64,000 bases of DNA, from positions 404,099,969 to 404,163,968 of the forward strand of contig CM068371.1 of assembly GCA_034769895.1 (NCBI GenBank). Direction: 5' to 3'. A program made the position numbers and the translations under genes. Under the pieces are notes generated by a model. The model was not told the origin of the DNA and made no database searches. It saw nothing but the letters and a program-made list of their open reading frames with translations. Shown piece by piece: positions 60,175-64,000 of the stretch (within the stretch, counting starts at the first letter, position 1; every line of letters begins with the position of its first letter). The stretch comes from Magicicada septendecula. Its lineage: Eukaryota > Arthropoda > Insecta > Hemiptera > Cicadidae.

Positions 60175-60985
60175 TCACTTTCGTACTCATACGAAAAAAA
60201 TGATTTCGTGATTTCGTTATATAAAAAAGGAGACAGAACAGATGCACATAATTACAGAGGAATAAGCTTGGTGGACTCAACGTACAAAATACATACAAGA
60301 ATTCTCAATCAGAGATTAAGAGTCATACAGCTTAATAAATCAATTTGTATGGGTTCCCTGCTATATGCGGATGACAGTTCTTATTCAAGAAAATGAGGAT
60401 GATTTACAAAGAGCTATGTTTCAATTACAAGAAGTGGCAAGAGAGTACTCACTGGCAATTTCAGTAAGAAAGACCAAAACAATGGCCTTTAAAGGTAAAT
60501 ATCCAGTGAGGACTAAGATAGTTATAAACAACAGTACTTTAGAACAAGTGAGCCGTTTCAGATATCTCGGCTGTGCAGTAAGCTATGAATCTGAATTGAT
60601 ATAAGAGAGAAGATAAATAAATTTGGGAATACGTGTGGTACGATTCACAGAAATCTTAAAAATAAGACAAGACACAGCACGAGGATTAGACCTACATTTT
60701 TTTAAGACAATTGCAATACCCACATTGATTTATGCGAATGAGGCGTGTGTCATGACAAAAAAGGAAAGCAGCAAGATTCAGAGTGCTGAAATGCAGTTTC
60801 TTCGAAATACTTTAAATTATACATTACAAGATAGAATAAGGAATGAGGATATCAGAGCAGAACTCGAAATAAAGGACATAAATGAAATTATTTCAATTTA
60901 CAGAAGACAATGGTGGGATCATCTGCAAAGGATGACAGAGGATCGATTGGCGGTAACGACACATCCTGTGTGTACCTTCCATTGA
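60175..60985 (+). pseudogene. LINE reverse transcriptase remnant with internal deletion
   Basis: It opens with KKGDRTDAHNYRGISLVDST and YKIHTRILNQRLR (RT fingers), then jumps to SLLYADDSSYSRK, the YADD box, so the region between is deleted. A frame change leads to NEDDLQRAMFQLQEVAREYS, RKTKTMAFKGKYP and SRFRYLGCAVSYE. The tail 60623-60985 has PTLIYANEACVMTKKESS and IYRRQWWDHLQRMTEDRLA, the usual ORF2 end. Confidence 0.78.
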
Positions 60986-63502
60986 AAAAAACTTTTTTAT
61001 TAGCAAAGTGATAGTGTCAGCAAACGAAAGAAGCTTCGCTTTGAATATGCGGTTTCTGTGAACTAACACACATCTTTTATTATAATAACGGAAAGAGAAA
61101 AAATATAAACCAAGTTACCCTTCAGTTCTGCGATTTTATGTTTGTGGGACTCCACGGGTTCTTGGCACATAGGCGCCGCATCGTGATTCCTAGCTACACA
61201 CACGATTCCTAAGTCGCCACAAAATGCTGCAGTTATTCTAGTTCCTGTCACGACACACATTTGTTTCACCGTATGGTGGGTTTTGTTTTAACATTTATGA
61301 AGTGAAAAAAAGACAAAAAATATAATCGAGATTTGATTATAACAGTTTCAGCGGAGAGAAACTGAAGCGGTATAAATATAAGTGGATTACTCTGGAAGTT
61401 GTTTTAGTTGCACAGTGTTGAGTAAAGTTTTAGTTTGCGTGCAGTGCCAAAGCCTGGCGGCGTACTCTGTCAGAATGAGAATAGTTTCGTTACAGATAAC
61501 GGCTTCATACAACGTGTTCACCAGATTGTTGCATTATCTTTACATAATAATGATGATAATATAATAATAATATAAACAGAAGATTCAGTCACGTGCCGGA
61601 TCAGGGAATCATAATAAGCGAAGTTTAGCTCTACAATCATGACTTTCTTATCGGACTTGTGGTTCAGTGTACACATACAAATGACAGTAGCTTGCAGTTG
61701 TTTATTTTATGTTTAATAAACAGACTTGATTACTTAAACAGAGTTAGAGCACTGTCCTCCGTCGCCATACTACGTCATGTGAGTTTTCTTTCCTCAAGAA
61801 ACACTTCATACATCTTTTTTTTTAAGAAACTCTGAACGTTCGTGCACATTGTGTCAAATTCGATTCTAGATATCAGGGTTTTAGATTTTTTAAAGCTGAT
61901 TTTTGCCCTTTTTCGAATTTTTTAAGTAATATAATATTATCAAAAAAATCTCATTCTTAAAAACATAGGTTAAAAATTTTGTAAAGGCAACTTAACGTAA
62001 GAACTTAGAAAAAGGCTCATAATATTAAGAAAAACACAATTTGCGGAAACTATGTTTAAAATTTACAAACTTGTTATTAGTTTTCATTTGCATCTAGAAG
62101 AGCCCTAGTGCAAAATATGGCATGGTAAGTTCTTCCTTTCATCTGATTTCGCCATTTTGTTTACTCATTCCTTTTGTTCTCTAACTTTATTCCTGGCTTC
62201 ACCTTTGATTTTTTTACTTCGGGTTACACGGGCTGAATCTTATAGATTATTTTAAAAAAACTGTGTAGGTTTAAGCTTAATTATTTTTATTCTAAGCAAC
62301 CTTAGTTGAAACTGGTCAATGTCTTGTACACCCCAAATGTTACTGCCTTTAATGATAGAAAAATTATCTTAAGTAAGGTTAGGTTATAAATCAAACTCAC
62401 ACAGCAACACTCAATAGTTTTACAAGCGCTCACATAACAGCCAGAATAGCAAAACTACAAAACGCATACAGTAGTGCAGAAAATGAAACAACACGTTGGA
62501 AATATTTAAAGAAATTCTAGTTATACGATATTTTATAAACGAATTAAGATTTTGAAGCAGAGATTTTAATAAAGGATTTGAGTTAAATAACACCATATAA
62601 AAGGTTTTCTTTTCTTTCCTTTGTTGATAGTTTTATGTATATGATATTATGTATAACATATAATCGAATGTTAATTTTTTCATCAACTGGCATAGGTTGG
62701 TAACACTTCCGACAAGAAAAGTATGGCATAAGATTTGAATCTGCCTTACTAAGAATTAGTATTCATAGTATTATATTAAATAAAAGATATAAAAAAAAAT
62801 AAAAATTAGAAGGAAGAGAAACCCTTGTGATATATGTAGTATTAATTACAGATTAACCAATACATTTTATTTGCAACATACGATTGCAAATTGGCGCTCA
62901 ACAAACATTACCCTGACAACATAATAATCCTTAAAATTACTGAAAATTTATAATAAAAAACTACATTTTCTTAATGTGTATGTTACAAATTGACTCAACC
63001 AACGCGTGGCTAGTAAACCATACGACAGAGATCATTATTTAGTACGTTACAATATATTTTATAGCCTGTGCAGTTATCATCTTGAACATACACAGGTTTC
63101 ACAAATTATGATGATCGAGGACTCACTATGTGACGAGACCTTCCTTGTACTATCGAGACAGAAAATAACACACAGGAAATATATGACGCACCTTTGAGAA
63201 AACGACAGTGTATAAGCACGTCGTGATATTCTTTTACGAAAACTATTTTATGCGACGAAGGACAATGGAATGGATCTTACCCCCCCCCCCACAACAAACA
63301 AACGCGCGCATGCATGCACATAAAAAAAAACGGAAACAATAACTTTAGACGATCGTGGAAAGAACTAAAAATTGTCAAACTCTATAAACGGATTTTCTTA
63401 GACGTGTCGCGGGTAGAAAACAGAAGAAATAAAATTTACAGGCATTGCACAAATGCAATGCACAGAGAAGGGCATTGAAAATTCTTAAATAAATCTAAAA
63501 AA
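60986..63502. other. Intron or upstream segment, nothing firmly recognised
   Basis: 2.5 kb. Notable only for TATAAATATAAG at about 61372, a C run at about 63280-63290 and AT-rich stretches. No membrane-anchor exon for Miga is evident. Confidence 0.45.
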
Positions 63503-63597
63503 ATATATATATATATATATATTTATGTTCATTCACCAATCAATGAATTCATTCTTCATTCACCAATCAATGAATTCATTCTTCATTTACCAATGTA
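63503..63597. repeat. (AT)n and adjoining 27-base tandem repeat
   Basis: An AT run at about 63502-63522, then CATTCACCAATCAATGAATT plus cattctt repeated about 2.4 times (63531-63597). Confidence 0.85.
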
Positions 63598-63688
63598 CAG
63601 ATTATAAGTTAAATGTAGTATTCATAAGCGAAGTTTTATATGTGTACTACGTTATTGAAACAAAGAAGTAGTTTCTATGGAAACTCAC

Positions 63689-63752
63689 CGGTTCCCATTT
63701 TCGATCACGCGCCAGCAATCGGCCGCAAATGTGCGACACATCCTTATAAACA
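63689..63752 (-). CDS. Miga: Possible alternative first exon of mitoguardin
   Basis: The minus strand has a CpG-rich segment ending ATGGGAACCG|GTGAGT, a near-consensus donor. ATG at 63698-63696 (context TCGAAAATGGG, with A at -3 and G at +4) is followed by two codons and one base. Exactly one base is what the exon at 60091 needs, so the join would read M-G-T-G-M-E-A-L. A TGA lies in frame three codons upstream. Such a product would lack the N-terminal membrane anchor. It could also be chance, with the real upstream exon outside the window. The 5' limit is a guess. Confidence 0.35.
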
Positions 63753-64000
63753 TTTTCAATGTTAAAAATACCCAGTAAACGAACTGTGGAAAGGGATGAA
63801 AACGTACGAAAAAGTTCTACTGATACGGCCACAGTGTAGCGAAAAATAAAATTCAAAATATACTGGTTTTATATTATAACAGGAGAGAGAAGACCAGGGG
63901 TCCAAAATAAATCGAGGAAATTCTTAGAGACATAACATAAAAGAAGTTTTTAATACAAGAAGGTGTTCAAATTAGGTGTCAAAACGGTGACGTAAGGAGC

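Noticed and set aside
61063..61269. Possible extra Miga exon on the minus strand
   Set aside because: A weak donor exists, but the peptide resembles no part of mitoguardin and the phase does not fit.
61372..61420. TATA box and short ORF at 61382-61564
   Set aside because: No conserved initiator, codon bias or motif; AT-rich DNA gives many such sites.
63647..63856. 69-residue ORF through the proposed first exon
   Set aside because: Its frame leaves phase 0 at the donor, which does not match the next Miga exon.

Overview
The window looks like the inside of one large animal gene, most likely from an insect with a big, transposon-rich genome. I cannot name the species. The only host gene I can support is a mitoguardin (Miga/FAM73 family), read on the minus strand. 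Four consecutive exons (60091-59904, 32900-32799, 30488-30376, 23525-23357) have good splice sites and stay in one frame across all three junctions. A CpG-rich segment ending in a strong donor at 63689 may be an alternative first exon. The remaining exons, including those for the C-terminal half, must lie left of position 1. Nearly everything else is mobile DNA in its introns, which are at least 23 kb, 6.8 kb, 2.3 kb and 27 kb long.

Region 1-23152 is a stack of three LTR retrotransposons. Element 1 (minus strand, cut by the window edge) is Gypsy-like, with an intact Gag ORF, a broken Pol and an apparent 5' LTR of about 3.2 kb. Element 2 (minus strand, 9393-23152) is a relative with a frameshifted Gag and a Pol interrupted by two in-frame stops. 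Its 3' LTR is split by element 3 (plus strand, 10315-16101). Element 3 has about 1.2 kb LTRs that are nearly identical, a 4-bp target duplication, no pol, and one frameshifted ORF: a coiled coil followed by a Cys/Trp-containing region I do not recognise. Elements 2 and 3 both carry a long, nearly perfect hairpin directly before the polypurine tract.

Region 23153-36840 holds a CA microsatellite, three Miga exons, a hAT MITE with a pogo-like MITE inside it, a candidate SINE, a Penelope-like fragment, a decayed hAT with a perfect 8-bp duplication, an internally deleted mariner and a second copy of the hAT MITE. Region 36841-49947 holds two more hAT elements, a second pogo-like MITE and several LINE remnants. 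The second hAT carries a Penelope-like element whose 570-codon ORF is still open. Region 49948-64000 has a 45-bp tandem repeat, a heat-shock-promoter-like stretch and five LINE remnants around the 5' Miga exons.

No bacterial-type systems, CRISPR arrays, rRNA or tRNA genes are visible. The best candidates for something undescribed are the pol-less LTR element with its unfamiliar ORF and the shared pre-polypurine hairpin.
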